From assembly GCA_030916575.1 (NCBI GenBank), contig JAUPWJ010000069.1, positions 1 through 5,089 of the forward strand: a stretch of 5,089 nt of DNA, read 5' to 3'. Below, in pieces: positions 4,906 to 5,089 of the stretch. Position 1 is the stretch's first letter; the number at the start of each line of letters is the position of its first letter. The notes under the pieces were generated by a model. The model was not told the DNA's origin and did no database searches. It saw only the letters and a program-made list of their open reading frames with translations. Source of the stretch: Patescibacteria group bacterium (GTDB taxonomy: Bacteria > Patescibacteriota > Minisyncoccia > Phycocordibacterales > UBA9973). The translations under genes were made by a program, and so were the position numbers.

Positions 4906-4979
4906 CGCGATCGACCGGGCTTGAACCGGCAACCTCCCACGTGACAGGCGGGTGCTCTAACCAGTTGAGCTACGATCGC
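4906..4979 (-). tRNA. tRNA-Asp (anticodon GTC)
   Basis: A complete 74-nt cloverleaf reads on the minus strand. The acceptor is GCGATCG/CGATCGC with discriminator G, and the D-stem is GCTC/GAGC. The anticodon stem is CCCGC/GTGGG (one G-T pair) around loop CTGTCAC, giving anticodon GTC. The T-arm is GCCGG/CCGGT around TTCAAGC. The 3' CCA is not encoded (CAA follows), so it must be added enzymatically. A terminator hairpin follows at once. Confidence 0.97.
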
Positions 4980-5004
4980 GTATTATCTATAAACTAACCT
5001 CACT

Positions 5005-5010
5005 ATTATA
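5005..5010 (-). promoter_or_regulatory. Probable -10 box for tRNA-Asp
   Basis: A perfect TATAAT on the minus strand lies 25 bases before the mature 5' end of tRNA-Asp, in the 63-bp gap between the two tRNA genes. TTTGAA at 5032-5027 or the overlapping TTGAAT at 5031-5026 could be the -35, with 16- or 15-bp spacing. Co-transcription with the upstream CAT tRNA is also possible. Confidence 0.5.
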
Positions 5011-5042
5011 CATAAAATCCTTAAAATTCAAAGATTCTATTG

Positions 5043-5089
5043 TGTCGGCAACAGGGATCGAACCTGTGACCTTGGGCTTATGAGTCCCA
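5043..5089 (-). tRNA. tRNA with anticodon CAT (probably elongator Met), cut by the window edge
   Basis: Minus-strand 3' part of a tRNA: anticodon arm TGGGA, loop CTCATAA, GCCCA (with an A-G mismatch at the loop-closing pair), variable region AGGTC, T-arm ACAGG/CCTGT around TTCGATC, acceptor 3' strand TGCCGAC and discriminator A. CCA is not encoded. Anticodon CAT fits tRNA-Met or a lysidine-modified tRNA-Ile; the three G-C pairs typical of initiator tRNA at 29-31/39-41 are not present. The 5' half lies beyond the window. Confidence 0.88.

Larger units (their letters stand above)
4837..4910 (-). repeat. Terminator-promoter module, copy B (partner 3686-3759)
   Basis: This copy starts within the last bases of the intact tRNA-Asp acceptor strand (4906-4910) and runs through the terminator hairpin and the extended -10 box. 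It matches copy A at 69 of 74 positions. As its tRNA is intact and its hairpin perfect, it is probably the parent copy. Confidence 0.92.

Noticed and set aside
4831..4932. Upstream start for the propeller gene adding 34 residues
   Set aside because: The extension would start inside tRNA-Asp and translate the terminator and promoter; the ATG at 4830 lies six bases from a perfect -10 box.

Overview
The window looks like chromosomal DNA from a small-genome, AT-rich bacterium, most likely Patescibacteria/CPR (Paceibacteria-like). This is inferred from the low GC, the lack of Shine-Dalgarno sequences before every gene, perfect TATAAT boxes set six bases before several start codons, and a membrane protein with carboxypeptidase-regulatory-like domains typical of that group. 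Standard genetic code suffices, and none of the tRNA 3' ends visible here encodes CCA.

Layout. Almost everything runs on the minus strand. At the left edge is the 5' part of tRNA-Thr(GGT), preceded on its own strand by three degenerate tandem copies of its first 23 nt (38-163). Next come a slipin/stomatin SPFH membrane protein (211-948) and a YqhA/UPF0114 four-helix membrane protein (999-1529). A 101-bp divergent promoter region separates yqhA from the only plus-strand gene (1631-3277). That gene encodes a 548-aa protein with a Thr/Asn/Pro-rich, probably external segment and two probably cytoplasmic beta-sandwich domains. It converges on a 132-aa protein of unknown function (3281-3679, minus) with only three bases between the stop codons, inside an imperfect palindrome.

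Right part. A GH130-like five-bladed beta-propeller gene (3808-4830, minus) follows tRNA-Asp(GTC) (4906-4979), and a cut tRNA with anticodon CAT lies at the right edge. Between tRNA-Asp and the propeller gene sits a compact module: tRNA 3' end, perfect terminator hairpin, extended -10 promoter, then ATG without a leader. The module is repeated 1151 bp away (69 of 74 positions identical) in front of the 132-aa gene, where the tRNA has decayed to a remnant. So the propeller gene is bracketed by direct repeats that start at a tRNA 3' end, which suggests segmental duplication or insertion.

How they may work together. Slipin, YqhA and the Thr-rich protein are all membrane proteins and could serve the cell envelope, but no pathway links them. 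The clearest themes are partial tRNA duplications at two loci and probable leaderless transcription of three of the five protein genes.
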